64,000 nucleotides of DNA, from NCBI RefSeq assembly GCF_029931775.1, contig NC_079321.1:6045001-6109000 (forward strand). The letters run 5' to 3'. Positions 1 through 11,714 of this stretch are shown here, one piece after another; position 1 is the first letter of the stretch, and each line of letters begins with the position of its first letter. The notes below the pieces were generated by a model. The model saw only the letters and a list, made by a program, of their open reading frames with translations. It did no database searches and was not told where the DNA came from. The stretch comes from Euleptes europaea. Its lineage: Eukaryota > Chordata > Lepidosauria > Squamata > Sphaerodactylidae. The translations under genes and the position numbers were made by a program.

Positions 1-557
1 AAAATGTGCAATACTTACTTGCCTATCGAGCCTAAACCTGTTTTGCTCCTTTGACAACATGAATTGAATCACCTGTAACTTTGTTAGTCCATAAAATTGT
101 ATTAATTGGTATATTGGTGGAATTTAAAATTGTAAATGCCTCTGTTTCCTAGAAGCAAAATTGCAAATATACCCAACACAAAAGTGAGAGAAAATCACAG
201 GCCGCTACACCCAACTCTCTCTTAACACATAACACTTGTTTAAAAAATAAAGAAAAGAAAGAAAAGATTACACTTTCATTGGAAAAATGGAAAAACTGTT
301 TGGGGTTGGGGGCATTTCCTAAATTTTTCTGGGTGTTTTCCCAAACTTTCTCTTTTTCTGCTTTTGGGTCAATGGGAAAGCCAGTACTACAATTTTGTTT
401 TTTTATGTATTTTATGTGATTTGCCCTATCCTAACAATAGAGATCCGCCAACCTATTTAAAAGTTTGTGTTAAGGCTACTGGGCTGCATTTAAAATAACA
501 TCAAACTCTAATGATTTATGAAAACATGTGAGCTTTTTGCAAATTCTCTCTCCACAG
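1..557 (+). other. SPRED2: SPRED2 intron, 3' part
   Basis: AT-rich sequence ending in a pyrimidine tract and CAG at 555-557, directly before the coding exon. I see no other gene or recognisable repeat in it. Confidence 0.8.
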
Positions 558-1211
558 TCACTCCCAAGATCTTATCGACACGTCAGCTTCCCAGATGACG
601 ACGAAGAAATTGTACGGATTAATCCACGGGAAAAGATCTGGGTGACGGGTTACGAGGACTACCGCCATACCCCTATGCGGGGGAAATACATCGACCCGGA
701 CGATGGGGACTCGTATGTTCGGTTTGCCAAAAGCGAGGCCCCCAAACACGATTACACTTACCCTTACGTGGGCAACTCGGACTTTGACCTGGGAGATGAC
801 ATCAAAGGTGCTGTGGTAAAGACACAACCTGCCCGGTGCAAACAAGGGCGGTGGAAGGAAGACGGGGAGAGGTCGCGATGCCGCTATTGCAGGGACATGT
901 TCAATCATGACGAAAACAGGCGGGGTCAGTGCCAGGATGCGCCTGACCGAGTGAGGAGTTGCATCCGCCGAGTCAGCTGTATGTGGTGCGCAGATAGTAT
1001 GCTGTATCACTGCATGTCTGATCCCGAAGGAGACTATACGGACCCTTGTTCTTGTGATACCAATGATGAAAAGTTTTGCCTCCGGTGGTTGGCCCTTATC
1101 GCCTTGTCCTTTATCGCCCCTTGTATGTGCTGTTACCCACCTTTGCGGGCTTGTTACCACTGCGGGGTCATGTGCAGGTGCTGCGGCGGGAAACACAAAG
1201 CGGCTGGATGA
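558..1211 (+). CDS. SPRED2: SPRED2, last coding exon (KIT-binding and Sprouty domains)
   Basis: Sprouty-related EVH1-domain protein 2, a membrane-associated inhibitor of Ras-ERK signalling that acts with neurofibromin. This exon encodes the C-terminal 217 residues. The first ~50 residues hold the KIT-binding region ([20 protein letters not shown]). The rest is the cysteine-rich Sprouty (SPR) domain ([48 protein letters not shown], then a hydrophobic Cys-rich stretch ending [12 protein letters not shown]), which in this family is palmitoylated and anchors the protein to membranes. The acceptor CAG ends at 557 and the frame starts with Ser-Leu-Pro; the TGA is at 1209-1211. The N-terminal EVH1 exons lie outside the window to the left. 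SPRED1 is the alternative, but the sequence fits SPRED2 better and ACTR2 is the expected neighbour. Confidence 0.96.
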   Translation, partial: SLPRSYRHVSFPDDDEEIVRINPREKIWVTGYEDYRHTPMRGKYIDPDDGDSYVRFAKSEAPKHDYTYPYVGNSDFDLGDDIKGAVVKTQPARCKQGRWKEDGERSRCRYCRDMFNHDENRRGQCQDAPDRVRSCIRRVSCMWCADSMLYHCMSDPEGDYTDPCSCDTNDEKFCLRWLALIALSFIAPCMCCYPPLRACYHCGVMCRCCGGKHKAAG

Positions 1212-2354
1212 CAGCGCTTGAAGCTTGTGAAGTACTTTACGTTGTTGTTATTTTGGTTTTTTCCTTTTAACGAAGGAGCACCTTGGTCTGAAGCATTCTC
1301 AAATATTTTGTACATCTGGACACAGCCCGGAGAGCCTGATGGAATCCAGAAACGGAGTTGGCTCACGCTTTCTCTCCTCTCCCACTTGGCTGCTATGCAT
1401 TGATCTGCTCACCAACTTCTAACAGACTAACGTGCAGCACAGACGTTCATATTATTAATCTGTAACAGAGCAGAATGTCCTGTACATGTTTATACCTTCT
1501 TCCCCCCCTCACCCCTACTGAAAGATTATAATAACATGAACGGTTGAGTGAGGTGGACTTCCAAGCACCTCGGGGCTGGTATCTGTACAAGGCAAGCTTG
1601 TTGGCACCCGTGAAAACGTATCACAAACCGAGAGAAATCCCACTTCAGAGTGTGTTCAACTTGCAGCCAGTTGTTGTTGTGTGTGGACAGAAGGTGTGCT
1701 TGTTCACAGTGCGTACCATGACACAGTATTGCTGACAATCTTTAGCGAAACAGTTTGCGCCAGCGACAGTTTTCTCCTTTAAGGGTCCGTTGTCATTTCT
1801 TTCGACAGTCACTTTCAGTGGTTTCCCCGAATTTCAATCAATCAAGTGAAATATTCCATATGAGCCTTAGTATGTTTGGGGAATGGGAAACTCTTCATTT
1901 CAGACCAATTTTACGTATGAAAGGGAAATGTTAAGGAAGTGTCGTCCTTTCTTCTCCCACGCCTTAAATGAAGCTTTCGAGCTGACATTCTTCACTTTAC
2001 TCTAAGGTGTCTGTTTAGAAATAATGGGCGACTTTACAGGTTTGGGAACCAGCGCCATGCACTGTGTTGGTGGTGTATCCCATAGTGTGAAATACCTCGG
2101 ATCTTGACGGAGTTCTCTTTAGGTCAAAAAAGGGCGTGTGTTCCTCTTGTATGATGGCAAATATTCATGTGCACGCATTGGGCACGATCCAACCAAAACT
2201 ATCCAAAGGCTATAATCCTACAAACATTTTCCTGGGAGCGTAAGCCCCACTGAGTAAAACGGGGCTGACTTCTTAGTAGGGCTTGCTCCCTACCAGCCAT
2301 GCTAGATCAACCAAGAGCCCCTCTTGTTTCCACCATTGGCTAGGCAGATGATAA

Positions 2355-2600
2355 TAATTAAGAGCAGCGGACTCGAATCTGGAGAACCGGGTTCGATTCC
2401 ACACTCCTCCCCATGAAGCCTGCAGGGTGACCTTGGGCCAGTCACAGTTCTCTCAGAACTCTCCCAGCTCACGCAGAGGAAGGCAGTGGCAAACCACCTC
2501 CGAAACTCTCTTGCCTTGAAAACACTACAGGGTTGCCATAAGTCAGCTGTGACTTGACGGCGTGTGCCCACACACACACACATACACACACACAGCATGC
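2355..2600 (+). repeat. Composite SINE: tRNA-like head with the body of the 5S SINE
   Basis: The head has a B-box-like GGTTCGATTCC at about 2390. It is followed by the body normally found behind 5S heads here (AGGCAGTGGCAAACCACCTC ... CTGTGACTTGACGGC) and a CA-rich tail. Confidence 0.75.
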
Positions 2601-3004
2601 AAGGCATAATATTAACGGGCCCCTCTCATTTTTTTGTCCCCCATCACCGGCATCTCCTATTTCGAGGCTTACCTACAAAGAACTTTCCATTGTTAGGTAG
2701 CTTAACTAATGAAGCACTAGGCTGTGAAGTTATCTAATGTCCTTTTCAAAGTCATTTAAAGCCAGCATTCGCGGGGATTTCTCAAGTTAACTATTTGTTG
2801 GGCCAAAACGAAGTTTCCTGTCCTGAATCTATTGCTGATTGCTTAACTTCCCTGACCCTCAAATATTAGGAAAGGCTGGCAGCTTCCCTCCCCCCACATA
2901 CACACACCATTCACAGTTTTAGAAACCTTTTTTGTTTCCCCCTCTTCACCACTCAGTTCTCTCTCTTAAAAAAAGTTCCCTGAGCCATTCCTCACAGGGT
3001 AGAG

Positions 3005-3190
3005 TAGGGGTGTCAAACTCAATTGTTACAAGGGCCCGATATGACATGAATGTCACTTGGTCGGGCCGGGCCATGACTTGCCACCCAGTTCGAGAGTGTG
3101 GGGGGTGGCTGCTTTGGCTGACCCGCGGGCCGGATAAGAGCTCTCAAGGGGCCAGATCCAGCCCGCGGGCCTTATGTTTGACACCCCTGG
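3005..3190 (+). mobile_element. hAT-type MITE, GGGGTGTCAAAC family
   Basis: Non-autonomous DNA transposon with inverted ends GGGGTGTCAAAC and GTTTGACACCCC. The flanks GGGTAGAG and GGGTAGAT look like an 8-bp target duplication. Related copies lie at 34303 and 39906. Confidence 0.75.
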
Positions 3191-4436
3191 GTAGATACAC
3201 CAACCCTTTTCTGTATCTTTTTTCCCCAGCTTAGATGCCCTTTCAAGTTTGAGGGTGACCAACAAACTACACTGTGAAATTATGTAAAGATATTCTGGTG
3301 CTTTGCTGTTTTGTTTCATTTTATATTCAGCCTAATCATTCAGCCTATTTCCTAATTGTCCCGAACAAGGAATTTTGTCCTTTTTCAATGCTGCTACGCG
3401 CTGTGTTGTTTTCATGGAGCTGACTGCCGTGCAATGCAATCCTAAACAAAGTTCCCCCCTTCCAGGCCTACTGACTAAAATAGGCTTGACTTGGCATAAG
3501 ATTGCACCAATGGTCCTGCAGACTCTAGCTGGAGAGTTACTGCCAGTTCAGAGATTATCGGTATATATCGAAGTTCGGATGCCCCGCTGTGTTTCGCTTC
3601 ACAAATCAAGTGTATACACTTGGATTTCAGTGGAAGATACTTTTAAATGTGTCCTTACCTAACAGGCTGAATGTGTGCGGCCTGAAACTCTGTATTTTAA
3701 TTCCAGAAATACATCTCACTGATTTCTGGATGATTTACTCCTAGGTGTGCATAGGATTGCAGCCGAATGTCTTAACTTTGGTTGGACTGTGCCCTTATTT
3801 GTGTTCTAATATGCAAAGCTGCCTAAGAGATCTGATCCCCCCAAACAAGTTGCAATCATTATGCAAAGAATCATTAAAGAAGTAGCTAATCTATTTGCAA
3901 AAGTGAGTATCAAAAAAATCTAATTTTTATATACAGGGAAAGTAGACGTGCATGAGAATTACGCTTTCACAGTTGAGACGCGTCTAAAATAAATTGTTTT
4001 CTATATACAATGTAACCTTGTTTATCCAAACTTCCAAGAGGGCATTCAAAAGGTTTGTATTGCCATGAGAAATGTTGAGATAAAGAGAAATACTATTAGA
4101 AACCACATTGGCACGGTGGGGACACAGCGAATTTGGGTGATGCGGACATCTTGGGTGGTTTAGATCAAGAGTCTGTACTGTGTTCACAAAGGTTTTGACG
4201 TTGTTTGCCTTTTCTGTTCTCCAAGCCTTCGGGCCTGCAAAGCAGATGTGCTTCCGCTGTGAATGCACATAAATTCCCCCTGAGTAGCCCATTCCTAAGG
4301 TGGATTCCTGGGGTGGACTCCTGGGGTAGATGCGTGGCAGCCGCGGACGGCACAGCCGTGGTGCACCTATGAGGTTTCCTGGCTGGAATAAAGATAAATA
4401 AATCCCACTGAAAAGTAGAAAAATTGCCCCATTGCC

Positions 4437-4675
4437 TTTAGCGAGGCTCCACCCCCCAGGAATGCCTCCCAGGACACCAGCGCAGGGAGATACGCCGGGA
4501 AACACCAGCTGGAGGCTGTGCTGGCATCCGAGAGCTCTGCTGCCGCTGTGGTCCGTGGGGGCATCATAAGTCGCCCTCCGCCAGCGTCTGTGCCAGTTTG
4601 CACGGCGCAAGTGGCGCAGACGCCAGCGTAGGAGGTCACGCTAGCTCTTGTGGTCATTCGTCCCCCCTTTCAGGA
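4437..4675. repeat. GC-rich dispersed repeat, class unknown
   Basis: It shares several blocks with 53190-53400 (GGGAGATACGC, TGCCAGTTTGCAC, CAAGTGGC, GCTGGCGTA-like) and the same end (CCCCCCTTCAGGA). No terminal inverted repeat or coding capacity was recognised. Confidence 0.5.
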
Positions 4676-4734
4676 TTGCAAGGGAAATCACATCCACAGG
4701 AGAGTTTCAGAGGGTCGCCATGCCGGTCTGCAGT

Positions 4735-4835
4735 AGAAGTGCGAGATTCCAGTCCAGTAGCACCTTAGAGACCAAAAAGATTTTCAGAGGATAAGCTTTC
4801 GAGAATCAAAGCTCCCTTGACTCTCGAAAATTTAT
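4735..4835 (-). repeat. Fragment of the 'CACCTTAGAGAC' retroelement-end repeat
   Basis: Reads on the minus strand as the common repeat end that also occurs at 44945-45080 and 63711-63900 (AGCACCTTAGAGACCAAAAAG on plus). Foldback element 4836-5578 interrupts it, and related sequence resumes at 5579. Confidence 0.6.
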
Positions 4836-5030
4836 GGGAAACCCAAGGGGTTGAGCTAAACACTCTCTAATATAACAACCAATAAATCTATTTTTATTAT
4901 ATATTGTGCACAAATGCATTTAAAAACACAGGGCCTAAAATACAGGCTTCTTTAAAAGCACAAATGTAGTTACAAATATTACCAACACACAACAGTTGAT
5001 GTTTAGTACTTAAAATGACCAAAATCTGAC

Positions 5031-5065
5031 GATGCAAGTTTCGGCCTTTTATAGGCCTTCCTCAA
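5031..5065 (-). ncRNA. Hammerhead-like core, left arm
   Basis: On the minus strand TTGAGGA is followed by an AGGCC/GGCC stem with a short loop and then GAAAC. It is the diverged partner of 5306-5338; the first core C is replaced by T. Confidence 0.4.
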
Positions 5066-5305
5066 TGGTCGTGCATACACAATTTTACAGTACACATCCT
5101 GTCATACACACGAACGTACAAGGTAAAAACATGTATAAAAGCCTTTTATTCTGTGTGGCTTTATGTTAAAATAGTCCATGTGCCTTAAAACATGGCTCAC
5201 GGCTTACACCTTGTGTATGGTGTCCAGAGTTTCAGGATGTGTATAACATCAACAAACGTGAAGAAAAGAAAGGATGTGTGTTGTAAAATTGTGTATGTAC
5301 GACCA

Positions 5306-5338
5306 CTGAGGAAGGCCTGTAAAAGGCCGAAACGCGTC
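5306..5338 (+). ncRNA. Hammerhead-ribozyme-like motif, right arm
   Basis: CTGAGGA, then a stem AGGCC-loop-GGCC, then GAAAC, then GCGTC. The core CUGANGA ... GAAA matches the hammerhead consensus. A minimal stem III (AC..GU) followed by C at the expected cleavage position can be drawn. A stem I directly next to the core is not evident, so activity is unproven. Hammerheads with very short stem III are known from Penelope-like elements. Confidence 0.5.
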
Positions 5339-6507
5339 TGTTCAGATTTTGGTCATTTTGTGTACTAACATCAACTGCTATGTGTTGGTTATATTTGTAA
5401 CCACTTTGGTGCTTTTAAAGAAGCCTGTATTTTAGGGCCTGTGTTTTTAAATGCATTTGTGCACAATATATAATAAAAGTAGATTTATTGGTTGTTATAT
5501 TAGATAGTGTTTAGCTCAAGCCCTTTGGTTTCCCTTGACTTTTAGGTTGAGTTTCTTTGTTCCCTTTTTTCAGTCGTTTCTCGAAAATGTATACCTCGAA
5601 AACGTATATGGTCTTTAAGGCGCTGCTGGACTTGATATTAGCTGATCCAGAAGAGAGCTTCCCACATTTCCAGTTGAATGCTGCAAAGCAGCATCAAGGG
5701 CCAAAGAAAATTGCTTCGGCATTAGAAGATTTTTTTGTTGCAGGGCCAGTCCTGAGCCCACACTTCTGTCTGCCATGTGAACGACAGGAGCTGCATTTCG
5801 TTCGGGGATGCACCAGCGAGTGGAAATCCTACAAAGGGTTTCTCCAGTCTTAGCGCATCAATTTCAGTGGGCTGAGACTGGAGCAACTCTACGTGGGATT
5901 GCACGCAGGGCTGAATTAAATGTAAACCCAAGATGACCGGTCACCCTGGTTCCAACAAATGAGATGCTCGGAATCTCTGCTAGATGACAGACAAGGCCCG
6001 TTGAAATAATTTGCCCTCAGGATAACTCAGTTGTCCATCAGGCACATATGCTTTGCAGGATCTGTATCCATACGGCTTTATGGATGTGGGGAAATACATA
6101 CAGCAGGGGATTGTTTTTTTAAAAAAGGCACTTCTAAAATGGTGTGAGTTTGATTTTTTTCCCTTTTTCGGTGTTGTGTTTTTTTTTTTAAAAAAAAAGC
6201 CATGTCTTGTGTACAAGGCTTGTAATTAGCCGGGGAAATGATATTTTTCTAATATATGACGTGGAATAGCAAAAAAATTTTAAAAAGTAATTTTTTTATT
6301 CAAAGGAATAATGCTAGAGCAGTTTAGCTATAATATAGCATAGTACAATCGGATCCTATTCTGAGGCAGCTAGGGAATCGGCTTGTGTGAGCTGGCACCG
6401 CTGTTCCTGCCATAGTTACTTTCTGCAGTCGATTGCCAGTGAGTGCATGCCTGCCCCGTCCTTATTGCACGTTAGACGCCAGTCTTAAAGGAAAAGGAAC
6501 TCTCTCT

Positions 6508-6543
<36 letters not shown>

Positions 6544-6566
6544 TTTTTTTCTTTTTTTTTTTTTTT
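6508..6566 (+). repeat. (CTTT)n / poly-T microsatellite
   Basis: Uninterrupted CTTT units grade into T runs. Confidence 0.95.
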
Positions 6567-6763
6567 GCCAAATAGCGACCAGCCTGCTTGCTCCTGGGGT
6601 CAGCCGCTGTTTGCAAGAATCTTGCTGTCCCCATTTGTTTTTAATCATGTCGAGCAACATATGCAACCGTGTGTCTGGTCAAAGGGTCGCGGAGCTCGAG
6701 TGCCTGAAAAGATAAGACACTCTGTGACGCTGGTTGTTAGGATTTGGCCAAGTGTTGGGTCTA

Positions 6764-6965
6764 GGGGAGGGGCCGTGGCTTGGTGGTAGAGCATCGACTT
6801 GGCATGCAGAAGGTCCCAGGTTCAATCCTCGGCATCTCCAGTTCAAGGGTCTCGGCAAGTGGGTGAGGTGAAAGACCTCTGCCTGAGACCCGCTGCTGGT
6901 CTAAGTAGACAATACTGACCTTGATGGACCAAGGGGCTGATTCAGAAGAAGGCAACTTCATGCTC
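6764..6965 (+). repeat. tRNA-Ala-type SINE
   Basis: Head reads GGGGCCGTGGC...GGTAGAGCAT...GGTTCAATCCTCGGCATCTCC, like the A and B boxes and acceptor of a tRNA-Ala gene. The body continues to the typical ACTGACCTTGATGGACCAAG and GATTCAG. The mutated head and long body mean it is not a functional tRNA gene. Confidence 0.85.
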
Positions 6966-9170
6966 ACTTGGGCATATCGCAATAGGCGTTGGGGCTGTCC
7001 CCAAAAATGGACCCCCCTTCCCAAAGGCTCCCAGCGCCTGGGAGGGTGTTTTGTTTCCAAAAGGAAGACCTTGCGTCCTCCTCACCTGCCACCTGGTGAG
7101 CCGCTCCTGAAACTCAGGGGACTTTCGGGCGTCGTCGTTCAGTGCTGTCTTGAAAAGCACTGAGGAAACCCCGGGGTATGACTGTGTGTGAAAACGAACG
7201 TTTAGCAACTCCTTCAAAAGTCCCTTCTCGCATGGCTTTCGCAGCATGGGAGCCTCAACAGAGAAGCCCTTTCTCACGCTATGAAGCTCCGAAACCTGTG
7301 AGAGGAACTTATCCTGCGGTTCTTCTCAGCGTCGAGGGTGCCAACTTAATCTGGTAGTGGCAGGGGACCTCTGGGCAATGCTCCATCTCCCGCCCTCGCT
7401 CAGTGGAGCAGCAGGAGAAAAATGGGAGAGGGAAACAGCCGGGGACGTTGCTTCCTGTTTCAAAACACCATGACGTTCAAGACATTACAAAAAAAATCTG
7501 TGATTTTACCATAGAGGTTTTTGAAATTACTAGAATGTCATAACATCACTTCCTGTTTCAAACAAGAAGCAACGTCCAACAAGTCTCCATGCCCCCTGCT
7601 TCCGCAGTGCTCCCAAGGATTGCCAGCCAAGGACTTGCATCTCTTCCTACTTCAGTGTTGCCTCTGCTTCTGGGAGAGTCAGCTCTGAGGTTGGGAGGAG
7701 CTTCTGGGTCCGCTTTTCCAACGTGACCTGGTGCTTCTCAGTTAATCTTTGTGGGGTAGAAAAGAGCCATGTGGTGACACATCCCGCCCACGAAACCTAA
7801 CCATGAGGGCGGAGCTGATTTACAATTTACATAGAGCGAAGGGGTGAACTGAAGTAGAGCGGGGAGTTTGGGGTTGTGGTTTTTTAATGTCACACACACG
7901 ATTCCCTGCATGTGAAAAACTAGCAGCAGGGAGAGATCTTGGCATGATTTGGTATGCTAGTTTACTATGCAAGGAATTGCTTGGTTTTTTTCTTTTTTCT
8001 TTTACATGGGTATTCAAGAATGCGGCCCCAAGTTGCAGTCTGAAGTTGTACAGTCCAAACATGTTTTTATCTCCTCTTTCTGCATAAAGTTGGTTGGCTC
8101 TAAAAATCTCCTCTATTAATCGTTCAAGGTTTGGATTTGCCAGTAACATACACTTAAAATACCGAGAGTAGGCTTCGGTTTTACCGAAATTGTGGGTTTC
8201 GCATTTTTTTTTTGTTTTAAAAGAATGTAAAATGGTAAGGGAAGCTCTTTTCATTTTTTTAATTGTTCTTTATAATATCGGGGGGGGGGGATAAACAAAA
8301 TATATTTGTGCCTGATAGCAAGTGACAAATCTCTCAAGGGTGTCTAGCGAACATCAAATCAGCCTCAAAATAAGAGTAGTGGAACGATGTTTTCGGGGGG
8401 GGGGGCTTTTTTTTTACGAGTTGTTTCACTTTTCTGAATTCCTGTAAGGTTTTACTGCCCCTCTAACAAAGCACAACACTACAGAAGCGATCTTACAGAT
8501 TCTTTCAAGTGCCCCTATTTATTTTCCTAATGCTCTTACGCTCCACGCCTTGGTGTACGTTCCTTCGTCCTTCTCCTCGGTTTTGCTATCATCCATGTTT
8601 TTCAGGTTTTATTCTTCTGTGTGGTGGGTGGGGGGAATTATTTTTTCATGAAGGGAGCAGTCAAAGGGCACAAGGATAGGAAATGGGGGATTTGGAGGGG
8701 GGATTTTTTTTTGTAAATATTTCCCATTGATTTCCATGCTGCGGCTGAACAGGTCGAGGTGTGGTATATTTCCCGTCCCTGTCAGCTTTTCAATAACTGA
8801 CATCAAATCACCCGAGAACAATTATTCAAATTTTATTTTTGTATCTGTGGTAACAATCCATTAACCAAAAAGGCGGTTTGTTTGGTTTTCTTTAGTTGTG
8901 AGGAAAAAAATTCCCAAGCTATTGCTCACATTAACAAATTTAAGTGCCTGAAGCAAACTTCCATTATGTATCTGTATACAAAAAGTTTAAAACTCTGTTG
9001 TATTGATTTTTATAAGCCTTTTTACCTCTGTGTAAAGAATATATATACAAGTGTATGATGTACATTTTAGTTCTTAACTTTTTTATTATTGTTTCTAATA
9101 TGTATGATCCATTATAGCTATTGCTTTACAAAATGTACCATGTAAATATAAATACACCATATCAAAACAA

Positions 9171-9587
9171 ATCTGTTTTACTTGCTTTAGGAGTCTGCAG
9201 GTTTTAGATTACTAAAAGATAAGATCCAAGGTAAAGGCATGGATCCAGAGTTCTGCAAGCAGAAAGAAAGGGCTTTTCCACATACTCATTTTCCTTGCTT
9301 TTAAGTCACTATTTCTTCGGGGCTTTTTTCAGTTCTGTACGTGTTTTGATTTCTCTAGCGGTCGATCCAACATCAAGCAGCTTTAAACCCAGCGTATCTC
9401 CCTGCAGATTTAAACTGCAGGTTTTTATGCTGAATTTAAAGCGGTTTGGTGTCAAATTGACCACTAGAGGGAGCACAACATGTGCAAAACTGGAAAAAAA
9501 ACTGAAGAAACAGGAACTTAGAAGCGAGGGAATGGAGAATGCATAAGCACAGTTCCAAATGCATGAGATCTTGTATAACACCTAATA
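9171..9587. other. SPRED2-ACTR2 intergenic, no feature seen
   Basis: Unique sequence with no supported gene, repeat or regulatory motif. Confidence 0.5.
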
Positions 9588-9916
9588 CAGGGGTCCCCTA
9601 CATAGTGCCCAGGGGCGCCATGGCACCCACCGACTCCTCTCCTGGCATCCACCAAGTGTGTTTTAGGAAGTGGGCAGAGCCAGGTGGGGCTGTTGGCCAT
9701 TGGAGAGTTGATTGGCTGCACAGATTTTTAAAAACATTGCTTTGGCATCAGCTGCTACCCCAACACCAGAATCTTCATGGTACGATTGAAAGTAAGCTCT
9801 GGCAGCCATTTGGTGGCTGGTTCTGCCTCCTGTTTCAGCCATTTTGTGGCTGTGCCCACCATGCTGTGTCAGAATTTCAAATGTGCCCACAAGCTCAAAA
9901 AAGTTGGGGACCCCTG
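9588..9916 (+). mobile_element. hAT-type MITE, CAGGGGTCCCC family
   Basis: Ends CAGGGGTCCCC ... GGGGACCCCTG form terminal inverted repeats. The flanks ACCTAATA and ACCTAGTG resemble an 8-bp duplication. Other copies lie at 13071, 36539, 42097, 45320 and 47577. Confidence 0.8.
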
Positions 9917-10214
9917 ACCTAGTGTTTGCCTGGCAGCATGTTACAGTGAACACCCCTACATCCTGCCAGTACATCTTTACAAATGAAACCGGAGACCAGT
10001 ACCTGGACAAATGTGGGGTTTTGTATCACACATGCATTGAATTGGACATGACAATTACTCAAAATACATTTGAAGAAAAATCAAGTGTACTCTGATCATG
10101 GATTGTACATGCATTCAGCTTAACGTGTGAACAAGCCTATACCGTGGGGTCAAAGCAATTGGTGTACAATTGAAAGTGAGGGTCTGGAAAATGTCAAGTA
10201 ACCATATAGAACTA

Positions 10215-10345
10215 ACTATGCTATCTGAAGAAGTGAGATGTGACTCACAAAAGCTCATACCCTGCCAGACGTTTTGTTAGTCCTTGAATGATACTGGACT
10301 ATTGCTCTTTTCTACTACTACAGACAGACTAACATGGCTACCCAT
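10215..10345 (+). repeat. Retroelement-end repeat with CTGAAGA...CTCAC hairpin
   Basis: Contains CTGAAGAAGTGAGATGTGAC, then AAAAGCTCATACCCTGCCAG, and a tail ending CAGACTAACATGGCTACCCA. The same repeat occurs at 56540-56690 (reversed) and 63460-63625. Confidence 0.65.
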
Positions 10346-10392
10346 CGTGTTTGTGTACTAAACTGTTCAATCTAGACTCCATTACCAGGCAC

Positions 10393-10598
10393 TGCACTGA
10401 CCTGGATGGCCCAAGATAACCGGATCTTGGAAGCTAAGCAGGGTCAGCCCTGAGTAGGCCTTGGGTAGGAGACTAGCAAGGAAGTCCAGGGTTGCTTCGC
10501 AGAGGCCAGCAATGGCAAACCACCTCTGAACATCTCTTCCCTTGAAAACCCCATGAGAGGTTGCCATGAGTCAATCATGACTTGATGGCACACAATTA
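10393..10598 (+). repeat. 5S-rRNA-derived SINE
   Basis: The head resembles 5S rRNA (GGAAGCTAAGCAGGGTC, then GGGTAGGAGAC), followed by the body CTTCGCAGAGGCCAGCAATG and ACTTGATGGCACAC. Diverged, so not a 5S gene. Confidence 0.85.
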
Positions 10599-10604
10599 TT
10601 AGCC

Positions 10605-10803
10605 CTGACCTCGATAGCCCAGGCTAGCCTGATCTTGTCAGATCTCAGAAGCTAAGCGGGGTCAGCCCTGGTTACTACTTGGATGGGAGACCACCAAGAA
10701 AGTCCAGGGTCGCTACGCAGAGGCAGGCGATGGCAAACCACCTCTGAACATTTCTTGCCTAGAAAACCCCATGGCGGTCACCATAATTGACTGCAACTTT
10801 CCA
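10605..10803 (+). repeat. 5S-rRNA-derived SINE
   Basis: Second copy in direct tandem with the previous one: CTGATCTTGTCAGATCTCAG, CTACTTGGATGGGAGACCAC and the shared body. Confidence 0.85.
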
Positions 10804-11264
10804 TCCAACCACCAATGGAAGTCCAATAAAGAACGGTCAAGGTAAGTTTTTAAAAATTAATTGGGGGAGAGGGAACCCCTTATGAATGTTTCTATCGCAC
10901 GTTGAGATGTTTGAAATGATATTGTCTGCGGAGCCACCTCCCCAGAAACAATGCTGAAGCTTCCTTCCATAATGTGAAGAGAAACAGAGGGATGCATTGT
11001 TTCAATGTGGCACTAAAGGAGGTGAGAGAAATCTAAGAGCCGGCCAGCCAAGTAGAATCAAGGTTGTTTTATATAAGAATTAAAAAGCAGAAATATAAAG
11101 CAAAGACAATTGGTTTTGAGGGGGGAAATCTAGTTCAGGTACCAGGCCATCTGGTATCCAAAGCAGAATGACAGAAAGATGTATGGGGAGAAACGGGGGG
11201 TTGTTTCTAAAATACCCTGCAGAAATTTTACACAATAAATGGAGGGTTAAGTGCTTACATCCTG
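10804..11264. other. Intergenic, nothing recognised
   Basis: No supported gene or repeat. Confidence 0.45.
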
Positions 11265-11269
11265 TGAGC

Positions 11270-11582
11270 AAAGAAGAGTTGGTTTTTATATGCCGACTTT
11301 CTCTACCACTTAAGGGAGACTCTAACCAGTTTACAATCACCTTCCCTTCCCCTCCCCACAATAGACACCCTTTAAGGTAGGTGGGGCTGAGAGAGCTCTA
11401 AGAGAACTGTGACTAGCCCAAGGTCACCCAGCTGGCTTCATGTGTAGGAGTGGGGAAACCAACCTGGTTCACCAGGTTAGCATCCGCTGCTCATGTGAAG
11501 GAGTGGGGAATCAAACCCGGTTCTCCAGATCAGACTCCACCGCTCCAAACCACCGCTGTTAACCACTACACCACGCTGGCCA
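11270..11582 (-). repeat. Sauria-type tRNA SINE
   Basis: Minus-strand order: head ending in the complement of AACCACTACACCACGCTGGC, B-box region (complement of AACCCGGTTCTCC), an 'AGCTGGGTGACCTTGGGC' body, and a tail complementary to TTGGTTTTTATATGCCGAC. Confidence 0.85.
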
Positions 11583-11714
11583 GGAAATGCCAAGAAGGAA
11601 GAAGAAAACATCCAAGGTGTGTGCGCACGTTTTATTTCTGTGTGCACCTCTATCCTGACCTGGATGGCCCAGGCCATCGACACCTAAATCTGCCTTGGGT
11701 TAAAAACATTTGGG

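Larger units (their letters stand above)
4836..5578 (+). mobile_element. Penelope-like foldback element with two hammerhead-like cores
   Basis: Two inverted arms of about 270 bp (4836-5107 and about 5262-5534) enclose a unique centre. A 44-bp T-rich tail (5535-5578) is present on the right side only. The 14-bp flanks TCTCGAAAATTTAT (4822-4835) and TCTCGAAAATGTAT (5579-5592) are a target duplication. Inverted long repeats with a one-sided ~40-bp tail are known for Penelope-like retroelements (PLEs). No reverse transcriptase is present, so this is a truncated or non-autonomous copy. Confidence 0.65.
1212..9170 (+). other. SPRED2: Putative SPRED2 3'UTR and downstream flank
   Basis: No coding sequence is supported here. 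The AT-rich, repeat-free block at 8900-9170 looks like the end of a conserved vertebrate 3'UTR and may mark the end of the transcript; this is inference. SINEs, a hAT-type MITE, a foldback element and a pyrimidine microsatellite interrupt the stretch (listed separately). Between them I see only unassigned unique sequence. Confidence 0.35.

Noticed and set aside
558-1196. 212-codon minus-strand frame
   Set aside because: Antisense shadow of the SPRED2 exon.
6764-6840. tRNA-Ala gene
   Set aside because: The tRNA-like head is mutated and continues into a SINE body; many similar copies exist.
7820-8254. 144-codon minus-strand frame
   Set aside because: No recognisable domain, no splice context, and it lies in the presumed SPRED2 3'UTR; chance is the simpler explanation.
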